The translations under genes were made by a program, and so were the position numbers. Below the pieces are notes generated by a model. It saw only the letters and a program-made list of their open reading frames with translations. It was not told the origin of the DNA and searched no databases. A stretch of DNA of 64,000 bases from Hofstenia miamia. Lineage: Eukaryota; Xenacoelomorpha; Acoela. The stretch lies in the NCBI GenBank assembly GCA_004352715.1, contig SCFE01000002.1, forward strand, positions 2,069,094 through 2,133,093, written 5' to 3'. Position 1 is the stretch's first letter; each line of letters starts with the position of its first letter. This document shows positions 11,305 through 23,300 of the stretch, piece after piece.

Positions 11305-11378
11305 GAATGAAAATTCGTGTGACGGTGAAGATATATGTAATGTGCTAATAGTGGAAGATACCTGAGACGATTTTGTAA

Positions 11379-11733
11379 GAGATTCTTCGTTGGTTGCCTG
11401 GGGATAAGTTAGCATAGTCGTTGAAGATGTGTGAGATGAATTCGAGTTCTGGTCTATCTCTGGGTATAATTCTGGAGTTCGCGATTGTGTCTGATACCAT
11501 TTTAGTAACTGCAGGCAACTGTTCATCAATAAAAGCGTCTTGGCTGATAGTTTTCGTAGGATCGGAAGTGGAAGCCTGAGTAGCGTTTGCAGGATCAGAT
11601 AAAGTTTATCTAAGAGCGATATCGGGAGCATCTTCTAAGCGATTAGCAAGTGCACGAATAGAGTCTTCAATCTGCAAAATACGTCAATCGAGTGTTTGTT
11701 GTCTAGTTTCTGGGTTCAACATCACAGGAGTGG
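11379..11733 (-). pseudogene. ORF1-like region of compact retroelement copy 1
   Basis: Just inside the 5' terminal repeat, the minus strand has a Met (11731-11733) and a mostly open frame of roughly 110-120 codons with two in-frame stops. Visible pieces include LQIEDSIRALANRLEDAPDI and FISHIFNDYANLSPGNQRRI. Its place ahead of the polymerase suggests a capsid-like or RNA-binding first protein, but no known fold is recognised. A 117-codon open frame overlapping it on the same strand (11278-11631) is considered a shadow. Confidence 0.45.
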
Positions 11734-11755
11734 AACATAGATTGTCTCTCTGTGA

Positions 11756-11842
11756 ATAGGTATTTATTTATTCTAATACCTTTAAGTACAAATTCATAAA
11801 ACAAACTAAATTGTTTACAATTTTTCTAACAATTTATATGTT
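11756..11842 (-). repeat. 5' direct terminal repeat, compact retroelement copy 1
   Basis: The second copy of the 87-bp repeat. TTTTC at its outer edge matches the flank at 5218-5223 and suggests a 5-6 bp target duplication. The region just inside starts TCACAGAGAGACAATC and shows no obvious tRNA primer site. Confidence 0.8.
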
Positions 11843-12210
11843 TTCAAGCAAGGCGGAAAATGCTTAGAGGAGCAAATGAAAGAGAAGGGATACTTTAAAT
11901 GAATGGAAAGAGTTGAGGAAATTTCGTGAATTATAAAGTATGGGACGTCGTCAGGATAGCAAGGACCAGACAATTTTCAGGACTTAAGCATGAGTGAAAT
12001 ATCATGGGCGTTGAGGGCGATGTCACAAAGGAAGTTGGCAGGTGAGTCAGCACAGAGGGACAGACAGGATCAGAGAAATTCGAGGCAAACATTGAAGAGA
12101 GCAGCTTTCTCCAGATCCAAGTGAGCAGAGGTAGGTTCCATTTCAAATTGGGGAAGTCAGATTTGAAATGAAAGAATACAAAAAATGATTTTATCTCCAA
12201 ATTATTTTTA
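11843..12210 (-). mobile_element. LINE endonuclease remnant, other side of the nested insertion
   Basis: The minus-strand frame 11931-12200 includes SDFPNLKWNLP, resembling the G-D-F-N-x-P motif region of LINE endonucleases, with frameshifts. It is probably the same LINE as 4466-5223, interrupted by the compact retroelement and lacking its RT. Confidence 0.5.
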
Positions 12211-12695
12211 AAAATTATTTAAAATAAATATATTTCCAAAACTATACGATGCTAAGTAGCTTGTTATTTTTTAATGAGATGATTTACAGCATGCATTAAA
12301 TAATCATTCTTTATTATCATGTCATTGTAGAAATTTAAGTTCACTAGAAGTACAAAAATTAAAACAATTAGAAATTGAAAAAATTACAGACACAAAGTTA
12401 TTAAATTAAGTTTTAATGGCAAAGACTCTAATGACAAAATAACACTCCGGTTTAGACCTCCTTTCTTATAATTGAATATTTTGAAATTGTAATTACAAGG
12501 GCAACCAAATGCCATAAATGCCATTTTAGTCACAAATTGCCATTTTTAAATTTAATGTTTAATGTATTCATAAATACATTCAAATTTTTGTGAAAATGTT
12601 TATGGGCTTTATGGTGTTCAAGTTCCAGCCGTATTTTAACATAATTAATGTAGTAATTGACATCATTGCAACGTTCTGTATCAATTTGTGCTTAA

Positions 12696-12905
12696 ATAAT
12701 AATAATCAATGACTTTATTTAGCCGCTGAAGGCATACACAACAAAAATAAAAACAATTCAAGTTTTACGGCAGCGAGGACAGTCACAGGAGATGAAATAG
12801 GAGCAAATGGAAGAGTAGGCGAAGTTGGAGAAGGGCTCAGCAAAGAGGAAAGTCATCAAAGATTTCTTGAAGCTCGGTGGCGGGGAAAAGAAATCAATCG
12901 CCGTA
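12696..12905 (-). mobile_element. LINE 3' tail fragment
   Basis: It shares GACTTTATTTAGCCGCTGAA, GGCGAAGTTGGAGAAGGG and AAAGAGGAAAGTCATCAA with 4530-4700, after a short AATAATAAT tract. It is a third copy of the same LINE tail and has no intact frame. Confidence 0.65.
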
Positions 12906-13130
12906 TTTGTTATCCATATCAGTACTTGTTTTCAGCTAGCCTCTCACTATGACTTTTACCGTATATGAGGCCATCTTTCCGACCATCCCCTGTTATTAAG
13001 AGGGGACTTAACTGCAATAGAACAAAGAATTTCGCATCACAGGATCCTTTTTCATGAAAGAAGTTGTTGAATTGACTCAATCAACTCATCCAGTTGTTAG
13101 TCATTGGAACTGTTGGTTAAATGCTGCATT

Positions 13131-13436
13131 CCCAGTAAACATAGAATTGTTGTAAAGACGGCGTTTTTGTGGTGTATTGGCGTTTAATAGGCGTTGAATT
13201 GTTTGAGTGGCGTTTATGGTGCGGATTAGTGATGGTGTATAATTCCGTATGGCAAAAATATTTAAAAATAAGAATAATTTTAGTATTATGACAATTTGAA
13301 GATAAATTTTTTAAAAACTGCATTTTTATTGATAGTTTGTCGTTTTATTGTGAAAAGAAGTTGTTTTGTAATGTCGTTTTAGTGCTGTTGTTATGTCGTT
13401 CAGCGACGTCATTACGACAGTTCTATGTTTACTGGG
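13131..13436. mobile_element. Small inverted-repeat element (MITE-like)
   Basis: The left end CCCAGTAAACATAGAATTGT and right end ACAGTTCTATGTTTACTGGG are inverted repeats of about 28 bp around 306 bp. The inside is rich in GGCGTTT and TGTCGTT repeats, with no ORF. No clear target duplication is seen. Confidence 0.65.
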
Positions 13437-13439
13437 TTA

Positions 13440-16400
13440 TATTATAACAATCATTTCTCATTGCGAAAACAGTTCTAAACAACTTCCCTAAAGCCATATT
13501 AGGTGAATTGGTTGAATTTTTAATAGAATTATTCAAAATTGATAGACATTTGAAAATGTATTTACAATTGGCAGCATAATGCATATTTTTCATTTATAAG
13601 TGCCATTATTTATTACCAGTTTCCCATAGATAATGGCATCTTTGGCGACATTTTTGCGATTTGGTGCCATTTTCGGATGGCCTTAGTAATTACTAAAAGT
13701 TACAGGAATGTTGAAGATTGAACAACCACAAATACAAATTAGAAACAATACATCAAAATTACTAATCTATGTATAAATGTCTTCCTTTATTGCCAGAGTT
13801 TGGCAACATACGTTTTCTAGCGATTCTCAATGATGGTGATATAGTCAATAGAATCCTGAAAGAATGGCTTCATTACTGGTCCCAAGTGACTAGTAGAGGT
13901 ACCATGAACACAAAAAAAATCAGTACAAGACCGGGAATAACGCTTCAATTTCACCTCAGATTGGGATTAATTTGATTTAATATTTGCTATTGTATTATAC
14001 ATGCTAAACAAAAATTTGTCTAATATCTCAATATAATATTTACTTTGATTAATAATACAAAATTTATGCGCCACAGACCAAAATTCATTACTAAAAATTC
14101 GAAAGTTCCCATGCTAGATCATGGACAAAAAAGCAGTTTTTTTCAATAGCACGATGATTCATTTCTATCTCCCAAAATCCACTTTTAAAATCTAACAATG
14201 AAAAGTTTATTGCCAATTTTTTTCCAAAACTGGAATTGTGTACACATCATTTATGATTAATTTATTTAACCTTCTATATTAAAGGCACATTTTTTTAATT
14301 ATTACAATTATTTTTATTTATAACTAGGATGGGAGCCAATATGGGGAAGGCCTTTTGTAAATTAATCCGATGTCTAATATGTGCACTAACTTATTCAACG
14401 TAGTGAATTTGAACTTTTCTAAGAGGAAAACTAATTGAGAAGCCACTAATAAAATGTTGAGTGCATTTAAATTCTACAATGTCTGTTGAAAAAATATCCT
14501 TATTGAATATATATATGGCGGATTTATAAAAATCTATTTTTGTAAGTTCCAATATTTTTGGAATATTAAATTATTATTCTCTGAGATATCATTACAATCT
14601 AACTCTCAAGACGTGAATACAGACTGGAAATATGGTTCTCATTGAAATTATTGTTGATAGCATTTGTATGTGTATTGAAATGAGACAGTTTAATTCCATC
14701 TTTCCAGATAAAAAATTATACCCAATATATAGGATCAATTTACTTCGAATATGGAAACTAGTCTATTAAATCAAATGTTTGATTAAAATATAAAATTGAA
14801 CAAAATGGAAATTTTTGACAAAATACATTCACCTAAACAGTTTAAACCTTCAAAATTTTTATCGTTCCACTCGAGAAGATTAATCGTTATTTGTGTCTAA
14901 TACAGACAAATAAAAGTACCTGACACTGTGTAGACAAAAATTGGTTGTATTAATAGTGACATTCATTATTGGCTTAGAATTGAATGATGAACCTATTGTA
15001 TAGTTGAAAAGGCCAAACATCCGTTTTTGGCTTAGAAGGGCAATAATTTTGCACAACGATGACTTGTTAAATAATTACGTTTAACATTAATTTACAAAAC
15101 AAAACACTTTCATTTCTCTAATTACAATCTAATATTCCCAGGCTTTACATAATTACTTTATATTACAACATTGTCATCTTAATTGCACTACGTGTCATCA
15201 TTAATCATTAGCAGACGTGATTGCGATCGAAGTCACCCTGCTTAACTTTCTCAAAACAGAAATCGTAAAATCATGGAAAACAATAAAATATTGGTAATAC
15301 ATTGTTACAAATAAACTTTCTTTTACCATAGAAAAAGCAGACTTAGACCGCAGTTAGCACAGAGGAACATACTATGTGTGAAGACAAAGGCATAAGTGTC
15401 TTGAATACAGATCAATAAGCTCTACGAATCTCAAAATGCATTTATATATATATATTACAGATTTTAAATAAACCAAAAGCATATTGTGAAAAACAATTAA
15501 TATGTAAAAATTTAAATGCAGAACATAGGGTTAAAACAAGGGCCTAATATATAACAATACAAACTTATGTTAATGAAAACTACAGTGTTTTATTATAATA
15601 CTGAAACACTGACAGTTGTCGAAGGAATTTCTACGAAATACAGACATATTCTTTGCTGTGACGTTTATATTAACCAGTATTGACAAATTAATAACGAAAA
15701 TAGTAGGTTAGTGCTTTTTACCGACATAAAGAATCTGCAAACCGACATACAGAACCTTGAGATCCACATAGGAATCTTTTTTACAAAATTTCTTAAAAAT
15801 ATGAATGAATGAAATGTCAATGTCAAATACATTAAAAAAGACATCAAAATTAAGTCCTTGGCTTAATAAGCAGTTATTACATAGTTGTAATTTAGGTTAA
15901 ATGATAAAATATTGTGCTTGATTTCATAAAAAATATACAGATATATATTTAATATGATACAATTTTGACTACCCATCTAATGTTATTGATCTTCCTAACT
16001 AGCCTTATTTTTTTATTTTATCAAAAAAATTGCATGTCGAACTCAAGGTTGTTTATGTCGGGAAAGTCCCAATTTTTTTAAATGGTCTTGACCGAAATGT
16101 ATTTCTAAGAAAATTTTTTAGTAAGTATTTGTATTCACATCAGTTTTCGAGTTTTTACCTTTCCGAGATCTTTTGATTGTTTTCTGATTCCCAGTTTTTC
16201 AGGTTAAAAATGTGTTTTTTTACAATAATAACGAGTTTTGTAATTGATTGATAAGGAAACTGGATTGTAATATAATTTATTTTTACGGGCTTGAGTTGGA
16301 GCATTAATGATTTCTCTCGGGATCTTCCGATCGAGTTTTGCAAACTCATTCGATTACTAGAAAATCCTGATTGTCGGGATTGTGCCTATAGCTCGATATT

Positions 16401-16560
16401 CAAATACAAGCAAAATTTACAAAGGTTTTGAAATTATAATGTATAACATTAATGGGTAGGCTAATGAATGCAGTAATCAGTTGCTCAATATAAGTTGCAC
16501 ACAATTTTTCAAATTGCTAGTTACTTTAAAGGTGACAAGCGACCAATACGTAGATTTATA
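13440..16560. other. AT-rich DNA, nothing recognised
   Basis: Only short frames without family resemblance. Ordinary intergenic sequence as far as I can see. Confidence 0.5.
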
Positions 16561-16603
<43 letters not shown>

Positions 16604-17480
16604 GACTTTATTCCCAATTACTTGCTAGAACAGGAAATCAAGCACAAACAGTGATCAAAATAAACAATATAAAACAAAAAGTCACATAGTACTTGGCAAG
16701 AGTTGAGAATCGGCAATAGAGATGAGAGCACAAATGGCAGGAGAAAGTAAGATGCCATGAGCAAGAGTCACCAAAGGAGTAACAGCAGCAAGGCGGTCGT
16801 CCAGAATAATTCGTCGAATTGAAGTTCTAAAACAGGCTGGGGAAGAGTAGGACCGAGATGATAAGAGTTGATAAGGTGATTCACGAGCTTTATAATGCGA
16901 AAGAAGTAATTTTCTCTCGATTTCTGTTTTTCAGACATTTCAGTTCAAATAAACACATGTAAGAAGACCGTGAAAAAAGATGTAACGGAGTTACGTGATA
17001 CATAGTGAAAATGGCCAGTTAATAATTTGTTAAAAAGCAAAAGATCATGATAATCAATAAGGAAACCTATAGGCCAAGATTTAGAATATATAAGACGCTG
17101 CCCATAAGAAGACAGTGATTTGGGACAGCACCATATGTAACGACCAATTTAGGTTGCATTGAATGTATACCCCAGGTCTTTAGGAATTTCGATGGAAATG
17201 GCATTGTCAATAACAAATTTCTGAACATTGGCATGGCAGTTTGAAGAAAATATGATAGCCAGTTTCGTTAGATTCAAGTTGAGTGAATTACAGCAGATCC
17301 ATTATGCAACAACGAAGAATGATGAGCTTGAATATCGTTGAGTGTTGGGCTAGAGTACTGGCACTTAGCATCGTCGGCAAAAAGCCATCATATGGAGATC
17401 GAAAGACAAGAGGGGGGTCATTAAAGAATAACTGAAATAAAAGGGTATCGAGTATGCTTCCCCCGGGGCACGCCAGTCAT
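16561..17480 (-). mobile_element. Degraded LINE reverse transcriptase with (AAT)n tail
   Basis: (AAT)n at 16563-16601 marks the 3' end. The minus strand, in shifting frames, shows MTGVPRGKHTRYPFI near 17440-17490 (RT motif B region), an F-A-D-D-like site near 17380, and a C-terminal region. Many stops make it a pseudogene. Confidence 0.6.
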
Positions 17481-18903
17481 AAAAGTGGAGGGCTTGCATT
17501 TCGCTAGTAATTTACAGATAACTTCCTCACTATAAATATAATTTAGTTGTACATCAAAAAAGTAAAAGCAACAACTGCCCAGTATTTTCAGAATTAGAAT
17601 AAATATTGAATTCACTTATCTTATTAATATTCTCTATATTTTGAAATCTTTTATACATAAATATATGATTAACGTTTTTGTATTGGTATTTTATCACTTT
17701 TAAAGTGATTAGCTATTTGTAATACAGTATGCTTATTTTAACTTAAAAATAATTACCGCATTCGGGGTTATTTTTAAATTTACAATATATAAATTCAAAT
17801 TTTTGTTTAAATTTTGCTTTTGCGAATATCGAGATGCAGTCACAACCTCCGATTTTTATTAATTTTCAATGCTGATTGGTTGGTTTGTATTAGTGATTAT
17901 AATGATCACGAACCTTCTTAAAACTATATTGCAAGTTGCTTTTAGTGAATCTTACATGGGAGTTTTTGATTGAAGAGTATCCCAAATTGTATTAGTATTC
18001 TTAAATTTTTTCGGTATTTGCAGCAACTAAGATATTCCACTTGCTTCTCTGTGTTGCCTCTGCTTTTGCATTTGCAAATTTATACAAACACTAACATGAA
18101 TCGCATTTTCAGATTTGAAATACTCGTCACTAAATTTATAAGTTGTTCGAAAGAATAGCGTGGAACTTGTTGTATGAACAATGAAATTCAATTACAAAAT
18201 TTCACTTAAATTGAGATTATTAACACAGTTAAATTGGCATTCAATGTGAAAATGTGCGTAATGTATAAATTGTACAAACACACAATTTTTAAAATTTTTT
18301 TTGATCCGAAACAGATCCGAAGTTTTCTTAAAATGTAGATCCGATCAAATTCAATCTCTGTATTCCAATCCCTTATCAACAGCGGTAGTGTAAAATTTAT
18401 GCTCAATTGGTGCCCGAAACCAATAATTATCGTGGAGCAGATCCCCCCCCCTTTTGACCATAGTTTCACAATGTAATTTACAGAATGCCTTGCTTGAAAC
18501 ACTTGTGTTATTATAATGCAGTTAAATACAGGTCTTGCTTTGACCAAATTATTGATATGTTGTCAAAATAAAATAGTTAATTACCTTATGCGCGTTTACT
18601 TTTTGCAGTTATTTATAGAAATCTGAATGTTTAAATATTCTGCTTGTCAACTTCGTTTGGAATTTAAGAGCTTTGTGATATTTGTATGTTTTTTGCATAT
18701 GGGTATTGAAAATCTCTTCATACTACTCCGTATTTCGTGTGTTTGTGTACACAAATTATTGCAATTATATAACAATATTGTATAAATTTTAAAATGTTTA
18801 TAATAACTTATAATAGAGCCATTTTATTTTAACCTAATCCCAAAAAAATTAAACCTATATTTAGAAATCTAAATATAAAAATGAAAAAAGTATTTAATAA
18901 TGT

Positions 18904-19320
18904 TTATGCAGTACTCATATTGAAGTATGCAATGAAATACTTGTAAATATTTTGAGGAAGAAAATTGCGATCTTTTGCCAGCGTCTTCTTTAGCATTGGG
19001 AAGCTACGTTCGATTGAATTGGACGTTGGTTGATATGATTGTAATAATTCATACAAATTTGGGGAGATCGTATGCAAAAGCTTCAATTCCATTATGTCTT
19101 TGACTTTATTTTGGTTAAAGCGTTTTTCAAAATAAGGTTTGATTCTGCAGTTATCTTTGCCAAAACGTTGGCTTTTCACGAAATGGCATTTTGAATGCTG
19201 GACAACAAGGTCACACACTATGCAAAAGAGTTGACTATTTGGCGTTTTCTTAAATTCATTTGGATATTCCAGGCATATTGATCGTAATTTCGCGATATCA
19301 GATTGAGCTTGCTTTGGCAT
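18904..19320 (-). pseudogene. hAT transposase remnant: zinc finger joined to dimerisation domain
   Basis: A 138-codon frame. Residues 25-50 hold FCIVCDLVVQHSKCHFVKSH-like Cys/His text of a BED or CGGBP1-type finger. Residues 95-138 (NSIERSFPMLKKTLAKDRN, NIYKYFIAYFN) are the hAT C-terminal dimerisation motif. The catalytic RNase H core is missing, so this is a deleted hAT gene or a domesticated-like short derivative. It stays open with a Met start, but no TIRs are seen. It lies about 0.9 kb upstream of torsin on the other strand. Confidence 0.6.
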
Positions 19321-20250
19321 AATAAAGATAAATTGTATTAAAGAAGATTATAGAAGAAATTATAGGCGAATAAAATTCTAATAGAACAATAAATTATTAG
19401 TACTTTTATAAATTAATTTTAACTGTTTCCTAAACTAAAATTTTGAACTATTTTAAATAATATCCAGAAGCTGATCTAGGGTACAACTACCCAAAAAGTA
19501 ATAAATTTCTATGCATTTCAACTAATATCCAAGCATAGCAGAAATTTTAACCGTATTAACTTTAGCCACCCTAATTATAAGAATACCCTGATATTTATAG
19601 TATTAGCATTTGAATATTTAGTGCTGACATTAGCACTCCTTGAATCTAGGATTTACAGTTTTACGATTAACTGTAAAAATCGATTCTTAAGTTAGTTGGC
19701 AAAAACTTTTCCAAATAGTGACTATATTGAAAATTTTGTTAGATTAATTTTAGCTTATATTTCAAAAACCGAATCGCAGTGGTATTCATTTTCGTGTTTT
19801 AACCTGTCATAGTAAAAAACTTTTTTGAAAATATACATATAATATTATTTGGTTCTAAGATTATGTGAATAATTTTAAGATAACTCTAGTAGGAAAATTA
19901 AAGTTGACGTAAATATTTTTAGTGTATGTGTTGACAAGCAAACGCTAATAATTTTTAACATTTCAACCGACTGGAGAAACCTATTTGATTCAATTTTATG
20001 ACCTTTCCACAACTTTATCGTCTTTGGGGAAATTGAAATAGGGGACGAACTCTTTAGACAACGAAATACACATCTCAAATAATATACTGTAACAGAAAAT
20101 TAAATTTCATACACGTTTTTATTAATAAGGAATCCCATAAATGTTTTTATAAGCAATGCATAGAAAATTATGCAATGCATGTGCATAACTTATGCAGAAT
20201 TCAAATATTTTTGATTGAGTTTCTATTTAGCTTGTTAGAAGACGATTGCC

Positions 20251-20359
20251 ATGTTGAGATTTTTCACGTTACTACTTATCAATATATCTTTGAATCAAGC
20301 CCAGTGGTGGTACCCGTGGGAGTCTTGCACCGAGGATTGGGTTAATTTTGATGACAGCG
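20251..20359 (+). CDS. Torsin exon 1 (signal peptide)
   Basis: It starts at the first ATG of a hydrophobic leader and encodes residues 1-36 plus one base of codon 37. The donor is GCG|GTAACA. The mature N-terminus is Trp- and Cys-containing (QWWYPWESC), as in torsins, where a short hydrophobic or Cys segment precedes the AAA+ domain. A TTTCTATTTAG sequence just upstream (ending near 20231) could be a UTR or trans-splice acceptor; that is inference. Confidence 0.85.
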
Positions 20360-23300
20360 GTAACAATTATGTTGTATATACATTTAGATGGTACCTGGAA
20401 CTATCAAGGTAGGGAAATTCAAGGTAAGAAAATTCTTTTGATCATGCATAGAGTTATGGTTAATGTTGAAGTTATTATTTTTCTTGGAATCGAAATTTCT
20501 CATCTTGAATTTTCTTACCTTGAAATGTCACAGAATAAATTTATATATATATATAGGGTTAGACGGAAAGTTTTGTCCGATTTTTGTTTTAACATTTTTT
20601 TAACATTTTGTTTTACCATTATTTTAACAGCAGAAGTAACAGAATATAAAAATATTTATCAATAATTATCAATAATCAGTCACACTACTATAATTCTTTA
20701 TTCACTTGACAGTCAAAATTGAATTTGGAAATCGAGATGGAAATTAGAGCTATCATGTACTATTGTTGGAAGAGGAGTTTGAATGGCTCAAAGATGGCTG
20801 CGGAAATATATGAAGCACTAGGGCAAAGCACTGTAAATGAACGAAGTTGTCGACGATGGATTGAATTTAATGAAGGAGATTTCCATCTGGATGACAAGGA
20901 ATGAAGTGACAGGCCAAATACGACGGAGGTTGATGTTGAAATAAAAGAATACTTGCGAACCTCTCTCAGAGCACATACCTATGAAATTGCAAATCCAATA
21001 GATCATAGCCATTCTACAATATTGGAGTGTATGAAGAAGATTATTGACCTACGTTATTTGTTGCAAATGTGTACCTCACGCACTCAGTCAAGGAAACAAA
21101 GAAATACGTGTACAGATATGCCAAGAAAAATTGTCTTTTATTTTGGTTAAAAAACATGTTAAAGCAAAAATCGGACAAAACTTTCCATCTAAAAAAGTGA
21201 TCTTATCTATTCTGTATCGAATCAAATCTCGTTGTTGCATTTTTCAAGGAATTCTAATGTAGATGAGCTTTTAGATGCAAAGATGTCCCCAAATAATTGT
21301 AAGTACCAAACAACTATCTCTCATTTAGGTGATAATCCTAGTAGAGTATATTTACAAAACACTTCGTATACATTGAAATTGAATAAAAATTCTTTGCTTC
21401 AAACATCTGGCTTCTCAAACCAGCGAAAATAAATTGGCCACTTTTGTTCTTGAAGGAAGTAATAACCCTGCCTACTACCACATTTCTACTTCAGGCTCAC
21501 ATTGCAATTATTATACTTTACTGATACATTTTATTTTAGCATTATTGACAGATTTGCAAAAGGATGTTTTCGGTCAAGATCTAGTGATAGACATTGTTAT
21601 GGCCGCTTTGAAAGGTAAATTTAATTTTGAACATCTAAGATTTGTGCAAAACAATTCTCAATACACGCTTTTAGTAAAAATATATACTGTATATATTTAT
21701 AAGTGTACGCCTATTAAGTATATATGTTGAATTAGACCAATTTTACTAGGTCCCAATAGTCAGAAAATATACGTACAAAACCAACAGTTGATTCTATTTA
21801 GTTATTTAAATGTAATCGGAAATATTTTTTAATTTTGAAATTATAATTTCAATAACATATAAATTTCGAAAATGTAAATAATAACTACAAATCAATAACC
21901 GTCAACAAAAATATTCAGTTGCTTTGGAGTAATGCTTAGCAGAAGAAATTTCCGACTAATTATAGCATAGGGGGTGACGGTCATTCGTTAGGCAGGGCCA
22001 GACTTTAGCCAAGGTATTGCGAAATTGCTCCGAAATTTCAATACATGGATTTGACTATTATGCGAAGTTGCACGCAAATCAAACCAAATGCAAATATTTA
22101 TTCCAAAGAACTTATAAGCATTGTTTAAAAATTCTGACCACGCCTTAAACCTAAATTGTCTCTCAATTTCCATCTCTGAGAGTAACTAAGATCCCAAGAT
22201 AGTCATACTTTGTGGCTACATTCAAATTATAAATTTCGTTTACATATAAATTTCGTTTAGAAAAACTACTATGTGTCTATGTCAGTGGTTCTTAAGCTTT
22301 TTTAGGTATTGACCCCTTTTCCTCTTAATTTTTTAGCTAGACTCCCCTCCCCAAAAAATTACTAATATAATAGTAGGTGAATTGTTAATATTAAAGATAT
22401 AGTAAGTGATTATGTTTTATTTTGGAGGAAAACCAAAATAATACAAATAAATTATTTAACAATTAAATGTTTATAAAAAATAGAACTGCGTGAATAATTT
22501 TACTTTTAGCATTTTATTTCATTTCTGTAGAAATTGCATTGTGAGTTATGAAAATCATTCTGATTAGAATTGCCTTATGGACCACCAAAATGTCGCCGTA
22601 GACACCCAGTAAAGTTACATGGACCCTTAGAATCCATATAAACCCCGTTCAGAACTACTTTTCTATATCGTATCAAATTTACTATTAAATTCAATTTAGC
22701 TAAACAAAACAGTCAAAGCATGATTCATTAAGATATTAAAACTCAAATTCTCTAGAAAATGATGTTTTTTATTGTTTTTTTATTGATATGAATCAGAAAC
22801 TGGAAGACGTCTGACAGAAAATGAAGATATAATCTATTTGTAGTGTTGCTTCTCATGCTGAGTGACCTACACATGAAGCAGTTTCTGTATTACAAAAAAT
22901 TTGCCATTAGATTCTCAACAGTTTTTTTGAATAGGCTATTAAGACTATTAATTGAATTTTGTAGAAAATTTATTAAATTTGAATTATTTATCTATTTAAA
23001 CACATTTTATAGTTAAAACGTGTCTGAAACTAGAATGAAAACTACTCACACTCCTGAGACAATATTTTTGGCATCTACGCTAGCTTTTAGGCACTCTAAA
23101 ACTTTCTCTCTGTGAGTGATTTTGAATCATGTGCGTGTTATTTTAATGTAGAAAATACGCAATTCAAAGTTTGATACTATTATAATATCATCTCTACTAG
23201 TTACCGTATAAAACTTTGTTTTGCATTTACCTTAGCATCGCTTTTCTTCGCTTGATTAGCAAAAATTCTAATCTAACCTCATTTAGGTCATTTTGATCAT

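Larger units (their letters stand above)
7644..11308 (+). mobile_element. LINE (APE-endonuclease non-LTR retrotransposon), (TAG)n tail
   Basis: The order is ORF1, endonuclease, reverse transcriptase and a (TAG)n 3' tail, typical of CR1/Jockey-type LINEs. It interrupts the minus-strand compact retroelement. AAAATTCG occurs just before the 5' end (7636-7643) and just after the tail (11309-11316), a likely 8-bp target duplication. Reading frames carry stops and shifts, and 11007-11249 holds a misplaced ORF2 fragment between two single Ns. Confidence 0.85.
5224..11842 (-). mobile_element. Compact RT-RNase H retroelement, copy 1, split by a LINE
   Basis: Two 87-bp direct repeats with one visible mismatch (5224-5310 and 11756-11842) bound a minus-strand element. 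GTTTTC stands outside the left end and overlaps the right end as a possible 6-bp target duplication. A plus-strand LINE (about 7644-11308) is inserted inside. Without it, and without an internal 433-bp duplicated block, the element is about 2.5 kb. It encodes a short ORF1 region and a polymerase with RT and RNase H, and I see no integrase, tyrosine recombinase or protease. AATAAA lies in the terminal repeat. RT and RNase H motifs recall hepadnavirus polymerases; a divergent DIRS-type or LTR-type element is the alternative. Confidence 0.7.

Noticed and set aside
10942-11310. A plus-strand frame with a run of Val residues and LINE-like text
   Set aside because: It is the translated (TAG)n tail plus a misplaced LINE fragment between single Ns.
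11278-11631. Minus-strand 117-codon frame ending in poly-Tyr
   Set aside because: The Tyr run is the LINE (TAG)n tail read in reverse. Another frame over the same stretch gives a more protein-like ORF1.
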